DNA from: Flavobacterium sp.
GTDB taxonomy: Bacteria > Bacteroidota > Bacteroidia > Flavobacteriales > Flavobacteriaceae
Direction: 5' to 3'
DNA: 64,000 nt
NCBI RefSeq assembly: GCF_027483985.1
Contig: NZ_JAIXTJ010000050.1
Coordinates: 1-64,000 of the forward strand
A program made the translations under genes and the position numbers. The notes beneath the pieces are model-generated. The model made no database searches. It had not been told where the DNA came from and worked only from the letters and a program-made list of their open reading frames with translations. Shown here in pieces: positions 1-9,174 of this stretch. The first letter of the stretch is position 1. The number at the start of each line of letters is the position of its first letter.

Positions 1-42
1 ACGTTTGAATTCTAAATTAATTTATTTTAAAAATTTATAAAT

Positions 43-2646
43 ATGTCTGACGGAGAAAAGTTAATTCCTATTAACATTGAAGACGAAATGAAGTCAGCTT
101 ACATCGATTATTCGATGTCGGTTATTGTATCTAGAGCATTACCAGATGTGCGTGACGGTTTGAAACCAGTACACAGAAGAGTACTTTATGGAATGTATGA
201 TTTAGGAGTTTTTTCTAATAGAGCTCACAAAAAATCTGCTAGAATTGTTGGAGAAGTTTTAGGTAAATACCATCCACACGGAGATACCTCTGTGTATGAT
301 GCGATGGTTCGTATGGCACAAGAATGGAGTTTACGATATTTATTAATTGATGGACAAGGTAACTTTGGTTCGGTAGACGGTGATAGTCCGGCTGCAATGC
401 GTTACACCGAGGCAAGAATGAAAAAAATGTCGGAAGACATTATGGCAGATATTGACAAAGAAACAGTTGATTTCAAACTGAACTTTGACGATACGCTTTA
501 TGAGCCAACAGTTATGCCAACACGTGTTCCTAATTTATTAATCAATGGAGCATCGGGAATTGCCGTGGGTATGGCTACTAATATGGCACCACACAATTTA
601 ACAGAAGTTATTGATGGTACGTTAGCTTATATTGACAACGAAGAAATTGAAGTTGACGAATTAATGAACCACATCAAAGCACCTGATTTCCCTACTGGTG
701 GTGTGATTTATGGTTATGAAGGTGTTCGTGAAGCGTTCAAGACCGGAAGAGGTAGAATTGTAATGCGTGCTAAAGTAGGCTTCGAAGAAGTAGACGGAAG
801 AGAATCGATTATCGTTACCGAAATTCCATACCAAGTGAACAAAGCTGAAATGATTAAGAAAACAGCTGACTTGGTAAATGAGAAAAAAATTGAAGGTATT
901 GCCAATATTCGTGACGAATCGGATAGAAACGGTATGCGTATCGTTTACATCTTAAAACGTGATGCTGTTGCCAATGTAGTATTGAATACCTTATATAAGT
1001 ATACGCAATTACAATCTTCTTTCAGTGTAAATAATATTGCATTAGTAAATGGTAGACCTCAAATGTTGAATCTAAAAGATTTGATTCACTATTTTGTAGA
1101 ACACCGCCACGATGTTGTAGTTAGAAGAACACAATTTGAATTAAGAAAAGCAGAAGAAAGAGCTCACATTTTAGAAGGTTTAATCATCGCTTCTGACAAT
1201 ATTGACGAAGTAATTGCATTAATCCGTGCCTCTAAAGATGGAGAAGAAGCTAGAGGTAAATTAATTGAGCGTTTCAATTTATCAGATATTCAAGCTCGTG
1301 CTATTGTTGAAATGCGTTTACGTCAGTTAACAGGTCTTGAGCAAGATAAACTTCGTGCGGAATACGAAGAAATAATGAAATTAATCAACCACTTAAAAGA
1401 ATTATTAGCTAGTAAGGATTTACGTATGGCTTTAATTAAAGAAGAGTTGATTGAAATTAGAGATAAATATGGTGATGCACGTCGTTCTGTAATTGAATAT
1501 GCAGGTGGCGATGTAAGTATTGAAGATTTAATTGCTGATGAAAATGTTGTAATTACAATTTCACATGCTGGTTATATCAAACGTACTTCTTTAACCGAAT
1601 ATAAAACGCAAAATAGAGGTGGAGTTGGTCAAAAGAGTGCAGGAACAAGAGATCAAGATTTCTTAGAACACTTATTTGTTGCAACCAACCACAATTACCT
1701 ATTGATTTTTACCCAAAAAGGGAAATGTTATTGGATGCGTGTGTACGAAATTCCGGAAGGAAACAAACAAAGTAAAGGTCGTGCTCTTCAAAACTTGATC
1801 AATATTGAAAGTGATGATAAAGTAAAAGCATTTATTTGTACGCAAGATTTAAAAAATCAAGAATACATCAAAGATCATTACATCATTATGGCTACTAAAA
1901 AAGGTCAAGTGAAGAAAACCTCTTTAGAAAAATATGCTAAACCTAGAGTTAATGGTGTTGCTGCAATTACTATCAAAGACGGTGATGAATTATTAGGAGC
2001 AGAGTTAACTAACGGAAGAAGCCAAGTTTTAATTGCTGTTAAATCCGGTAAATTAGTTCGTTTTGAAGAAGCTAAGACGCGTCCAATGGGAAGAACCGCA
2101 TCTGGAGTTCGAGGAATTACTTTGAGAGACGACCAAGATGAAGTTATCGGAATGGTTTCTGTTGATGAAAACAATATAAATGAAACCCAATTATTAGTAG
2201 TTACTGAAAACGGTTACGGAAAAAGAACCAAATTAGAAGATGAAGGTGAAGCGGTTTACAGAATTACAAACCGTGGCGGAAAAGGTGTGAAAACGTTGAA
2301 CATCACCGAAAAAACTGGTGCTTTGGTTTCTATTAATACCGTAACTGATGCCGATGATTTAATGATTATCAATAAATCTGGTTTAACAATCAGAATGGAT
2401 GTTTCTACTTTAAGAGTTATGGGAAGAGCAACGCAAGGTGTTCGTTTGATTAACTTAAAAGGAAGCGATTCTATTGCAGCAGTTACAAAAGTAATGAAAG
2501 ACGAAGAGGAAGAGGCCATTGCAATTGACGGAGAAGAATTAGAAATTGATCCAAATGCAATTATCGAAGACGATGCTGATGACGACGATGTTGTAGATAA
2601 TCAAGAAGAAGATGCTGATGACGCAGATGATGATTCAGAAGAATAA
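43..2646 (+). CDS. gyrA: DNA gyrase subunit A
   Basis: Breakage-reunion subunit of the GyrA2B2 type II topoisomerase, which introduces negative supercoils. The N-terminal winged-helix/tower domain is intact. The catalytic tyrosine is Y121 in the [10 protein letters not shown] motif, and the beta-pinwheel C-terminal domain contains the GyrA box region [17 protein letters not shown] (about residues 527-543). In the quinolone-resistance region the residues equivalent to E. coli S83/D87 are T82 and D86, the unmutated state known in flavobacteria. The last ~45 residues are very acidic (Asp/Glu runs), as in several Bacteroidota gyrases. Length 867 aa is normal. The start is the first ATG after an AT-rich leader at the window edge. 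Confidence 0.98.
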   Translation: MSDGEKLIPINIEDEMKSAYIDYSMSVIVSRALPDVRDGLKPVHRRVLYGMYDLGVFSNRAHKKSARIVGEVLGKYHPHGDTSVYDAMVRMAQEWSLRYLLIDGQGNFGSVDGDSPAAMRYTEARMKKMSEDIMADIDKETVDFKLNFDDTLYEPTVMPTRVPNLLINGASGIAVGMATNMAPHNLTEVIDGTLAYIDNEEIEVDELMNHIKAPDFPTGGVIYGYEGVREAFKTGRGRIVMRAKVGFEEVDGRESIIVTEIPYQVNKAEMIKKTADLVNEKKIEGIANIRDESDRNGMRIVYILKRDAVANVVLNTLYKYTQLQSSFSVNNIALVNGRPQMLNLKDLIHYFVEHRHDVVVRRTQFELRKAEERAHILEGLIIASDNIDEVIALIRASKDGEEARGKLIERFNLSDIQARAIVEMRLRQLTGLEQDKLRAEYEEIMKLINHLKELLASKDLRMALIKEELIEIRDKYGDARRSVIEYAGGDVSIEDLIADENVVITISHAGYIKRTSLTEYKTQNRGGVGQKSAGTRDQDFLEHLFVATNHNYLLIFTQKGKCYWMRVYEIPEGNKQSKGRALQNLINIESDDKVKAFICTQDLKNQEYIKDHYIIMATKKGQVKKTSLEKYAKPRVNGVAAITIKDGDELLGAELTNGRSQVLIAVKSGKLVRFEEAKTRPMGRTASGVRGITLRDDQDEVIGMVSVDENNINETQLLVVTENGYGKRTKLEDEGEAVYRITNRGGKGVKTLNITEKTGALVSINTVTDADDLMIINKSGLTIRMDVSTLRVMGRATQGVRLINLKGSDSIAAVTKVMKDEEEEAIAIDGEELEIDPNAIIEDDADDDDVVDNQEEDADDADDDSEE

Positions 2647-2668
2647 ATTTTGATAAACCATAAAAATT

Positions 2669-2714
2669 AAAAGCTATGTTTTCCTTTATTTTTACTGGTG
2701 GCATAGCTTTTGTT
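2669..2714 (+). terminator. Probable rho-independent terminator after gyrA
   Basis: A 10-bp perfect inverted repeat (AAAAGCTATG / CATAGCTTTT) with a long 23-nt loop lies 22 nt after the gyrA stop. Only a short T run follows, so efficiency is uncertain. Confidence 0.5.
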
Positions 2715-2747
2715 ACTTCATACAAATAATAAATAATTAAGACCATT

Positions 2748-4061
2748 ATGAAAATTAAACAAATAATAATTGCGAGTTCATTATTAGTTTCTGTTGCTTC
2801 TTTCGCCCAAAAAGACGAGTTGAAAGCGTTAAAAAAGATTTATGCAAAAGAAGAAATTAAAGGTGCAGATTTAGTAGAATACAAAGCTTTAGTGGCAAAG
2901 TTAGAGCCACTTGCTATAGAGGAAGGCGATAAAGTTTACGCTGAATTTTATAAATCCATGACGCCAGTTTTAGAATATTTTGCTTTAGACAAATCAATGA
3001 CACCGTTGCAAATTCAAATGGCGATGATGAAATTTGTGAATCCTAAAGCTATTTCTAATTTAGCTACTGGATTGAACAAAACCCTTGACTACGAGAAAAA
3101 AGTAGGTAAAAAAATTCAAACAGACGATATTATTGAGACGATTGGTGGTATAAAACCTGATTTGTTAAATTACGCTATTAGATTAGGTAACGAAAAGAAG
3201 CAAAAAGAAGCAGCCGAAGTTTTATACGGAATTTATCAGTTAGATAAAAAAGATGTAGACAATTTATACTATGCTGCTAATTATGCTGTTAACGCTCAAG
3301 ATTATGAAAATTCTTTAAAGTATTACAAAGAATTGAAAGCAATCAACTATTCAGGAGAAAAAACTTTCTTTGTAGCTAAAAATAAAGCGACAGGTCAAGA
3401 GGAAAATTATACTAAAAAAGAGGAAAGAGATAATTTAGTAAAATTAGGAACACACATCAATCCAAGAGAAGAAAAGGAGCCATCTAAAAAAGGGGAAATA
3501 ACTAAAAATATTGCGTTAATTTTGGTGGAATTAGATCGTAAAGATGAGGCTAAAGCTGCTCTTGCTGATGCTAGAAAAGAAAACCCAGATGACGTAAACT
3601 TAATTACTTATGAAGCTGACATTTATTTAAAAATGAATGACACGGAAAGTTATAAGAGATTAATCAATGAAGCCTTATTGAAAAGTCCAAATGACAAAGT
3701 TTTATTATTTAATTTAGGAGTTACTAGCGGAAATGCAAATCAATTAGAGGAAGCTGAAAAGTATTACAAGAAAGTAATTGAAATTGATCCTAAATATACA
3801 GATGCTTATCTAAATTTATCTGATATCATTCTAAAACCAGATGCAAAAATTGTAAAAGACATGAATAATCTTGGCGTAAGTGCAAAAGACCAAAAACAAT
3901 ATGAGGTTTTAAAAGCAGAACGTCAAAAACTATTCAATAAAGCAATGCCAGTTTTAGAAAAAGCTTTAGAATTAGATCCAAGCAACGAAGTAGTTAAAAG
4001 TAATTTGAAATCAGTTTATAGTTTTCTTGAATTGAATGATAAAATCAAAGCAATGAAATAA
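2748..4061 (+). CDS. Exported tetratricopeptide-repeat protein
   Basis: 437-aa protein with a cleavable signal peptide (MKIKQIIIASSLLVSVASFA, cut before QKDE), so it is periplasmic or outer-membrane associated. Helical TPR-like repeats fill the rest. The clearest TPR units are around residues 160-200 and 315-350 (LLFNLGVTSGNANQLEEAEK, YYKKVIEIDPKYTDAYLNLS). The C-terminal segment again has an ALELDPSNEVVKSNL unit. TPRs act as protein-protein scaffolds, and no enzymatic motif is seen. It follows gyrA by 100 nt behind a hairpin and is closed by a strong bidirectional terminator. The exact function is unknown. Confidence 0.85.
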   Translation: MKIKQIIIASSLLVSVASFAQKDELKALKKIYAKEEIKGADLVEYKALVAKLEPLAIEEGDKVYAEFYKSMTPVLEYFALDKSMTPLQIQMAMMKFVNPKAISNLATGLNKTLDYEKKVGKKIQTDDIIETIGGIKPDLLNYAIRLGNEKKQKEAAEVLYGIYQLDKKDVDNLYYAANYAVNAQDYENSLKYYKELKAINYSGEKTFFVAKNKATGQEENYTKKEERDNLVKLGTHINPREEKEPSKKGEITKNIALILVELDRKDEAKAALADARKENPDDVNLITYEADIYLKMNDTESYKRLINEALLKSPNDKVLLFNLGVTSGNANQLEEAEKYYKKVIEIDPKYTDAYLNLSDIILKPDAKIVKDMNNLGVSAKDQKQYEVLKAERQKLFNKAMPVLEKALELDPSNEVVKSNLKSVYSFLELNDKIKAMK

Positions 4062-4077
4062 ATTGCAATAGCATATA

Positions 4078-4110
4078 AAAAAAAGCGTTCTACACAGAAC
4101 GCTTTTTTTA
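4078..4110. terminator. Bidirectional terminator
   Basis: Perfect 10-bp stem (AAAAGCGTTC / GAACGCTTTT) with a 6-nt loop, A-rich on the left and T-rich on the right. It sits between the converging TPR gene and the NlpC/P60 gene and can serve both strands. Confidence 0.9.
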
Positions 4111-4111
4111 T

Positions 4112-4870
4112 TTATATAATTTTTTTAATCACTCTCAATCGGTGTGTATGCCTATTAAGTTCAGCATTATAAATGCCTAAATGGTCTAATCGGTCTATTC
4201 TTACTTTTCCGCTAGCGTGAATGATGTAATTGTTTTCTAACATTATTCCAACGTGAATGATATTTCCTTCTTCATTATCAAAAAAAGCTAAATCTCCAGG
4301 TTCACTTTCTTCAATAAAACTTAAAACATCTCCTTGGGTTGCCTGTTGTGAAGCATCACGTAACAATTGATAACCATTAAGTTTATAAACCATTTGCGTA
4401 AAACCAGAACAATCTATACCAAAAGGTGTTTTTCCACCCCATAAATAAGGAGCATTCAAATACATATAAGCCGTATTTATTAAATGAGATTTAGGTTTTA
4501 CACCACTAATTTTAAGACCTTCAAATTCATAATTTTCGGTATTGATTTCGCTATAATTCAAAAATGATAACGAAGCTCCAAGCGTTATGGGTAGTAAAGT
4601 AGTTTTTGCAGTGATGTATTCTACCAAATCAAAATTCAAAATTGTAGCTTCTTTGCAAAGCATTTGATAATGTTCTTCTGAAATTAGTTGGTATTGTTTA
4701 CTGTCAATCCAACCTTCATAGTCATCAAAATGTAATCTAACTTTTGACCATTGCTTATTGTGTTCAAGAATTTCAAAATGTTCTCCAAAAAGTATTTGAG
4801 AAACAATTTCGCTTCTATCACTAGCTTCAATCCTTAACGGAACAATTGATAAATTACAAATGGCAAACAT
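4112..4870 (-). CDS. NlpC/P60 family cysteine peptidase with SH3-like domain
   Basis: Probable peptidoglycan endopeptidase of the gamma-D-Glu-diaminoacyl type. Residues ~1-65 form a bacterial SH3-like domain (EHFEILEHNKQWSKVRL, EGWIDSKQY), followed by a linker. The NlpC/P60 domain starts near residue 135: catalytic Cys in GIDCSGFTQMVYK, catalytic His in HVGIMLENNYIIHASG. There is no N-terminal hydrophobic segment or lipobox, so export is not obvious from this sequence. The gene lies 22 nt downstream of the thiolase gene on the same strand and is probably cotranscribed with it, although no functional link is apparent. 252 aa is typical for Bacteroidota members. Confidence 0.9.
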   Translation of the reverse strand: MFAICNLSIVPLRIEASDRSEIVSQILFGEHFEILEHNKQWSKVRLHFDDYEGWIDSKQYQLISEEHYQMLCKEATILNFDLVEYITAKTTLLPITLGASLSFLNYSEINTENYEFEGLKISGVKPKSHLINTAYMYLNAPYLWGGKTPFGIDCSGFTQMVYKLNGYQLLRDASQQATQGDVLSFIEESEPGDLAFFDNEEGNIIHVGIMLENNYIIHASGKVRIDRLDHLGIYNAELNRHTHRLRVIKKII

Positions 4871-4891
4871 TCAATTATAGTAAAATTTTAA

Positions 4892-6070
4892 TTAAGCTTT
4901 TTCAATAACAATTGCAGAAGCACCGCCACCACCATTACAGATTGCTGCAGCACCTATTTTGGCATTATTTTGTTGTAATACATTAATCAAGGTTACTACA
5001 ATTCTTGCACCTGAACAACCAAGAGGATGTCCCAAAGAAACGGCACCACCGTTTACATTTACTTTATCATTTGGCAATCCCAATATTTTTGCATTTGCCA
5101 AACCTACAACAGAAAAAGCCTCATTAAATTCGAAATAATCCACATCAGACAAAGCTAAACCTGCTTTATCTAATGCTTTAGGTAATGCTTTTGCCGGTGA
5201 TGTAGTAAACCATTTTGGCTCTTGCGCAGCATCTGCATAAGATTTGATATAAGCTAAAGGTTTTAATCCAAGTGACATTGCTTTTTCTTCACTCATAAGG
5301 ATTACAGCTGCAGCACCATCATTTATGGTAGAAGCATTAGCGGCAGTAACTGTACCCTCTTTTGTAAAAACAGCATTAAGGTTAGGGATTTTATCTAATT
5401 TTACATTAGTATATTCTTCATCTTTAGTAACCATAATTGGGTCACCTTTTCTTTGAGGAACAGCAACAGGTACAATTTCTGAATCAAAATTTCCAGCTTC
5501 CCAAGCTTTTGCTGAACGCTCATACGATTGAATTGCGAAAGCATCTTGCTCTTCACGAGTAATTTTATATTCGGTTGCACAAAAATCAGCAGCAACGCCC
5601 ATAGCATTATTATCATAGGCATCAACCAATCCATCTTTTTGCATACCATCTTGCATAGTAGTTGGTCCGAATTTAACTCCAGTTCGCATATGAACATAGT
5701 GCGGAATCATACTCATATTTTCCATTCCACCAGCAACTACAATTTCAGCATCACCAGCCAAGATAGCTTGAGCTCCAAACATAATGGACTTCATTCCTGA
5801 AGCACAAACTTTATTTACAGTCGTACAAGCAACTTCATTTGATAATCCTGCAAAAAGTGCCGCTTGTCTTGCTGGAGCTTGTCCAACACCGGCTTGAACA
5901 ACATTACCCATAAATACTTCGTCAACTAAATTAGGATCTAAATTAATTTGATTCAAAGCACCTTTGATAGCAGCAGCACCAAGTAATGGAGCCGAAACGG
6001 TGGATAGAGAACCCATAAAACTTCCAATCGGAGTTCTAACAGCGGAAACAATAACTATTTTTTTATTCAT
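4892..6070 (-). CDS. Acetyl-CoA C-acetyltransferase (thiolase)
   Basis: Condenses two acetyl-CoA molecules to acetoacetyl-CoA, or runs the reverse thiolytic reaction in fatty-acid or branched-chain degradation. The acylated cysteine is in VNKVCASGMKSIM (about residue 89), the GGMENMS signature follows, and the C-terminal proton-relay elements are present: NVNGGAVSLGHPLGCSGAR (His) and CNGGGGASAIV (Cys). 392 aa matches the biosynthetic thiolase length of ~390. First gene of a probable two-gene minus-strand transcript with the NlpC/P60 gene. Substrate chain length cannot be decided from sequence alone. Confidence 0.95.
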   Translation of the reverse strand: MNKKIVIVSAVRTPIGSFMGSLSTVSAPLLGAAAIKGALNQINLDPNLVDEVFMGNVVQAGVGQAPARQAALFAGLSNEVACTTVNKVCASGMKSIMFGAQAILAGDAEIVVAGGMENMSMIPHYVHMRTGVKFGPTTMQDGMQKDGLVDAYDNNAMGVAADFCATEYKITREEQDAFAIQSYERSAKAWEAGNFDSEIVPVAVPQRKGDPIMVTKDEEYTNVKLDKIPNLNAVFTKEGTVTAANASTINDGAAAVILMSEEKAMSLGLKPLAYIKSYADAAQEPKWFTTSPAKALPKALDKAGLALSDVDYFEFNEAFSVVGLANAKILGLPNDKVNVNGGAVSLGHPLGCSGARIVVTLINVLQQNNAKIGAAAICNGGGGASAIVIEKA

Positions 6071-6271
6071 AATTTTTAATATTGCCCTTTTTATCGGGAT
6101 TGGTTTGTTAGTTTGTACTGCAAATTTACTATTTTTTAAGTAAAATTCATTTTACATTCAAAGATATTCGATTATTAATTCGATATTAAAAAAATATTTA
6201 TTTCTATTCATTTGATTTTTAAGTAATTCATTAAAATGTTTAAATTATATCAAAAAAAAGAGTATAAAATG

Positions 6272-6302
6272 TTGTAAATATTATAATGATACCTTACATT
6301 TG
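6272..6302 (+). promoter_or_regulatory. Bacteroidota-type promoter of the tRNA cluster
   Basis: TTG at 6272-6274, a 20-nt spacer, and TACATTTG at 6295-6302 match the Bacteroidota sigma consensus TTG-N19/20-TAnnTTTG. The predicted start point near 6309 leaves a ~38-nt leader before tRNA-Ser. The rest of 6071-6346 shows only AT-rich sequence. Confidence 0.7.
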
Positions 6303-6346
6303 CAACCGCTTAAAGAGAAAAGTTCTTATTAAATATATTGAATTTT

Positions 6347-6433
6347 GGAGAGTTGCCTGAGTGGCCGAAAGGACATGTTTGCTAAACATGCGTATGGGAA
6401 ACTGTACCAAGGGTTCGAATCCCTTACTCTCCG
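6347..6433 (+). tRNA. tRNA-Ser (anticodon GCT)
   Basis: 87-nt class II tRNA. The acceptor stem GGAGAGT pairs with ACTCTCC, discriminator G. The anticodon loop TTGCTAA sits in a CATGT/ACATG stem with GCT at 6381-6383. There is a long variable arm and the T-loop GGTTCGAATCC. Reads AGC/AGU codons. CCA is not encoded. Confidence 0.97.
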
Positions 6434-6446
6434 CTTTTTTTGTTTT

Positions 6447-6521
6447 CGGGGTGTAGCGTAGCCCGGTTATCGCGCCTGCTTTGGGAGCAGGAGGCCGCAG
6501 GTTCGAATCCTGCCACCCCGA
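6447..6521 (+). tRNA. tRNA-Pro (anticodon TGG)
   Basis: Acceptor CGGGGTG pairs with CACCCCG, discriminator A. The anticodon stem CCTGC/GCAGG encloses TTTGGGA, giving TGG at 6482-6484. The T-arm GGTTCGAATCC is present. It lies 13 nt after tRNA-Ser. No encoded CCA. Confidence 0.97.
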
Positions 6522-6550
6522 CTTTTTGAGTTTTTTTAAAAACTTATTTT

Positions 6551-6624
6551 GGTTCCATAGCTCAGCTGGATAGAGCAACGCACTTCTAATGCGTAGGTCG
6601 AAGGTTCGAATCCTTCTGGGATCA
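6551..6624 (+). tRNA. tRNA-Arg (anticodon TCT)
   Basis: Acceptor GGTTCCA pairs with TGGGATC (two G-U wobbles), discriminator A. The anticodon stem ACGCA/TGCGT encloses CTTCTAA, giving TCT at 6585-6587, which reads the AGA/AGG codons that dominate this genome. Third gene of the cluster, followed by a terminator. Confidence 0.97.
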
Positions 6625-6631
6625 CAAATCA

Positions 6632-6659
6632 AACCTTCTTTTTTAAAGAAGGTTTTTTT
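6632..6659 (+). terminator. Terminator of the tRNA cluster
   Basis: 10-bp perfect stem AACCTTCTTT / AAAGAAGGTT with a 3-nt loop followed by T7, starting 8 nt after tRNA-Arg. Confidence 0.9.
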
Positions 6660-6701
6660 GTTTTATAAAATTTCGTAAATTGTCAAAATAAACAATCTTC
6701 A

Positions 6702-7397
6702 ATGAAATTTAAATTCTTTTTTATAATTGTCCTACCAGTATTTCTCCTTTTTAGCTGCTCTTCGACCGTTTCTTCATTTGATAAAAGCAAAAAAATATTA
6801 TCTAATAATTATTTATCAGGGAATTCAATTGCGATCTACGACGGCATAAACGATTCTTCCTTTGTCAAATTAACTGATTTTAGTTCCGATTTTATTTTCG
6901 ATATGAAGTATGCTACTGAGGATAATTTTTTGAAAAGTAAAGTTTATGACTGTGAGGAATGTTATTTAAGATTAAAAACCATAAAAAATCTAATTCAAGC
7001 TAATGAGGAATTTAAAGCGCTTGGTTACCAAATAAAAATTTTTGATTGCTACAGACCTTTAGATGTACAGAAAAAAATGTGGGAAATTATGCCTAATGCC
7101 GATTATGTGGCAAATCCTGCAAGAGGTTCCATTCACAATAGAGGTGGAGCTATTGATATAACACTAGTTGATGCCAAAGGCAAAGAACTTGAAATGGGTA
7201 CAGATTTTGATTTTTTCGGACTAGAAGCAAGCCATAATTATGCGAACAGTTCCAAAAAAGTCAAACAAAATAGATTGTTGTTAAAAAGCATAATGCTAAA
7301 ACACAATTTCAAATCGTTTGATTCAGAATGGTGGCATTATAATTTAAATGATAGCACTAAAGATAAAATAGCCAATTTTAAATGGGAATGCCCTTAA
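6702..7397 (+). CDS. M15D family D-Ala-D-Ala dipeptidase (VanX/DdpX-like) lipoprotein
   Basis: Zinc peptidase predicted to cleave D-alanyl-D-alanine or similar wall peptides. An N-terminal lipoprotein signal with lipobox LLFSC places it in the envelope. The VanX family elements are present: FDMKYATEDNFL, the CYRPLDVQKKMW region carrying the catalytic Arg, the zinc motif SIHNRGGAIDITL (S-x-H-x6-D), and the C-terminal SEWWHYN carrying the catalytic Glu and third zinc His. 231 aa is close to the family length. In a Gram-negative this more likely serves wall turnover than vancomycin resistance, as no van partners are nearby. Its stop codon abuts the stop of the opposing gene with no spacer. Confidence 0.9.
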   Translation: MKFKFFFIIVLPVFLLFSCSSTVSSFDKSKKILSNNYLSGNSIAIYDGINDSSFVKLTDFSSDFIFDMKYATEDNFLKSKVYDCEECYLRLKTIKNLIQANEEFKALGYQIKIFDCYRPLDVQKKMWEIMPNADYVANPARGSIHNRGGAIDITLVDAKGKELEMGTDFDFFGLEASHNYANSSKKVKQNRLLLKSIMLKHNFKSFDSEWWHYNLNDSTKDKIANFKWECP

Positions 7398-7964
7398 TTA
7401 TTGAACACATTTTAAATACTTTATAAAATAGTTTTCAGGAAAGTAAGTATTCTTATCAATTTCAGAGGTTAATGCACTTTTGGTAATATAATCAATAGTT
7501 TCACCAGAAAATTTTATTCTAATAAACGATATAGTCGCATTTTTTAATTCATCAAAGTTGTTTTTTGAAAATAAAAAGTAGCCGTTTAAAACTCTTATAT
7601 TTTCTTTCTCGTTCATCACAGCATTCCCACAAGTTTCAGTCTCTGGTGCAATTAAAGTGATGATTTTACCATTGGTTAGTTGAATATAAATTTTTGAGTT
7701 TTTATCAAAACATCTTGCGGCAATAAAGTCGGTACTTTTACTGATTAATTGAACGTTTAACGAAAGTAATCCGTCGGCATTGATCAATGAAAAATAAATC
7801 GATGTTTTACTGTTTCCAAAAACGCGTTCGTGCATTAAATATTCTTTGGTCGATTTATAAGTACCAAGGCTATCAGTGACATTGGAGCTATATTCACAAT
7901 CAGTTTGTGCAACAGTATTTAAAGCAAGTACTAAGAAAAGTAGTGATAAAATTAATTTTTTCAT
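7398..7964 (-). CDS. Exported protein of unknown function
   Basis: 188 aa with a signal peptide (MKKLILSLLFLVLALNTVAQ, cut before TDCEY). Mature part is beta-rich with two short helical stretches and no recognised motif. Its start overlaps the stop of the upstream methyltransferase gene by 4 nt (ATGA), so translation is probably coupled. I do not recognise a family. Confidence 0.8.
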   Translation of the reverse strand: MKKLILSLLFLVLALNTVAQTDCEYSSNVTDSLGTYKSTKEYLMHERVFGNSKTSIYFSLINADGLLSLNVQLISKSTDFIAARCFDKNSKIYIQLTNGKIITLIAPETETCGNAVMNEKENIRVLNGYFLFSKNNFDELKNATISFIRIKFSGETIDYITKSALTSEIDKNTYFPENYFIKYLKCVQ

Positions 7965-9148
7965 TTAGAATTTATTTTGGTGCAAAGTAACACTATTTTA
8001 TTTTCATTTTGGTCGGTTGTAAAAAAACAATAATCGGTTCCACCATCTTTAATTTTCCATTTTTTTCTAATGTTTTCAACTGATTCAGAAAAATTTCTTG
8101 TGGTAATATTCATTTTCGTATTGGCCAAATGTTCATTCATATCTTTTTTGGAATAGGAAAGGATTTTTTGAATTTCAAAAATTCTACCAGGGAAATCAAT
8201 TAAATCATTTGAGGTATATAAATGCGAATGTTTGTGCAGTTTATCAATCGAAAAAAAGGACGAAACTTGCTCAAAACCTCCAGATTTCATAATTGCACTA
8301 TTGGGTTCATAAAGATACTTTTGTGGTAAACCATACGTAGCAGAGTTTTCAGTTTTTAATTGAAAATCAAATGCATCATCAACTTCTTTGGTTAAGTTGA
8401 TTGTTTTTATAGTAACAGATTTGCTATAATTTTTCTGCAAAATCCAAAGCAATTCTTTAACTTCATTATTTAAAGCTACAATGTGAATTTCCTTTACATT
8501 TCGTAATTCGTCCAATCCAGCAGCAATATCAAGAATGGGTGCTGTTTTAAGCAATATTGAATCTGAATAGTTAAAGTAGATTTCAAGAAGTTCAGGCACA
8601 TTGGGCAAGCAATCTTTTAGCATAAATACCTTGCCTTTGGCATCACTTCGTCGGGAAGGATCAATGTAAATCCAATCAAATTTTTGATTCAAATTTTGAA
8701 GTGTGTCAAGACTATCTCCTTCAACACATTTTATTTTAGTTGCATTGAGGCGAATACAATTATGTGCAACAATTGAAGACAACTCGGCATTAATTTCGCA
8801 GTGAACAACCGAATTTATTTTTTTTGAAAAATAGTAATCATCAATGCCAAATCCTCCAGTGAGGTCAATCAAATTCGACCCTGAAACTAATGAAGCTTTA
8901 TACTTTGCTGTCGCTTCAGAAGAGGTTTGCTCTATAGAAATTTTAGCAGGATAAATAATGTTTTTACAAGAAAACCAAGTCGGAAGTTTGTCTTTTGCTT
9001 TAGTTCGCGACTCAATTTGATTTAAAATAATCTTATAATCTAGAGAATTAAATGGATTTTTTTGAAGTGCTAATTTAGAAATTTCAATTCCTGTTTTTTC
9101 AACAATAAAGTTCTGGATTTCGGGAGCTTGTAATTCGTCAAAGAGCAT
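7961..9148 (-). CDS. Class I SAM-dependent methyltransferase with C-terminal THUMP-like domain
   Basis: 395 aa. Residues ~90-210 form a Rossmann methyltransferase core: motif I LIDLTGGFGIDDYYF, acidic motif II VVHCEINAELS, and the catalytic-loop motif IYIDPSRR in place of the NPPY of N6-methylases. The C-terminal third (FSIDKLHKHSHLYTSND onwards) resembles the THUMP-like domain found with these enzymes in Bacteroidota. An RNA substrate is a reasonable inference but unproven. It lies 26 nt downstream of the AI-2E-type permease gene and is translationally coupled to the following small exported protein. Confidence 0.85.
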   Translation of the reverse strand: MLFDELQAPEIQNFIVEKTGIEISKLALQKNPFNSLDYKIILNQIESRTKAKDKLPTWFSCKNIIYPAKISIEQTSSEATAKYKASLVSGSNLIDLTGGFGIDDYYFSKKINSVVHCEINAELSSIVAHNCIRLNATKIKCVEGDSLDTLQNLNQKFDWIYIDPSRRSDAKGKVFMLKDCLPNVPELLEIYFNYSDSILLKTAPILDIAAGLDELRNVKEIHIVALNNEVKELLWILQKNYSKSVTIKTINLTKEVDDAFDFQLKTENSATYGLPQKYLYEPNSAIMKSGGFEQVSSFFSIDKLHKHSHLYTSNDLIDFPGRIFEIQKILSYSKKDMNEHLANTKMNITTRNFSESVENIRKKWKIKDGGTDYCFFTTDQNENKIVLLCTKINSK

Positions 9149-9174
9149 ATAATCAGATAATTTTTGCTAAAAAA

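Noticed and set aside
6294..6632. Minus-strand ORF of 112 codons over the tRNA cluster (RRIRTFDLRIRSALLYPAEL)
   Set aside because: It is the antisense translation of the tRNA-Arg, tRNA-Pro and tRNA-Ser genes; a well-known spurious protein pattern.
6702..7397. VanX-like gene as a vancomycin-resistance operon member
   Set aside because: No vanA/H/S/R relatives in the window; Gram-negative context points to wall turnover.
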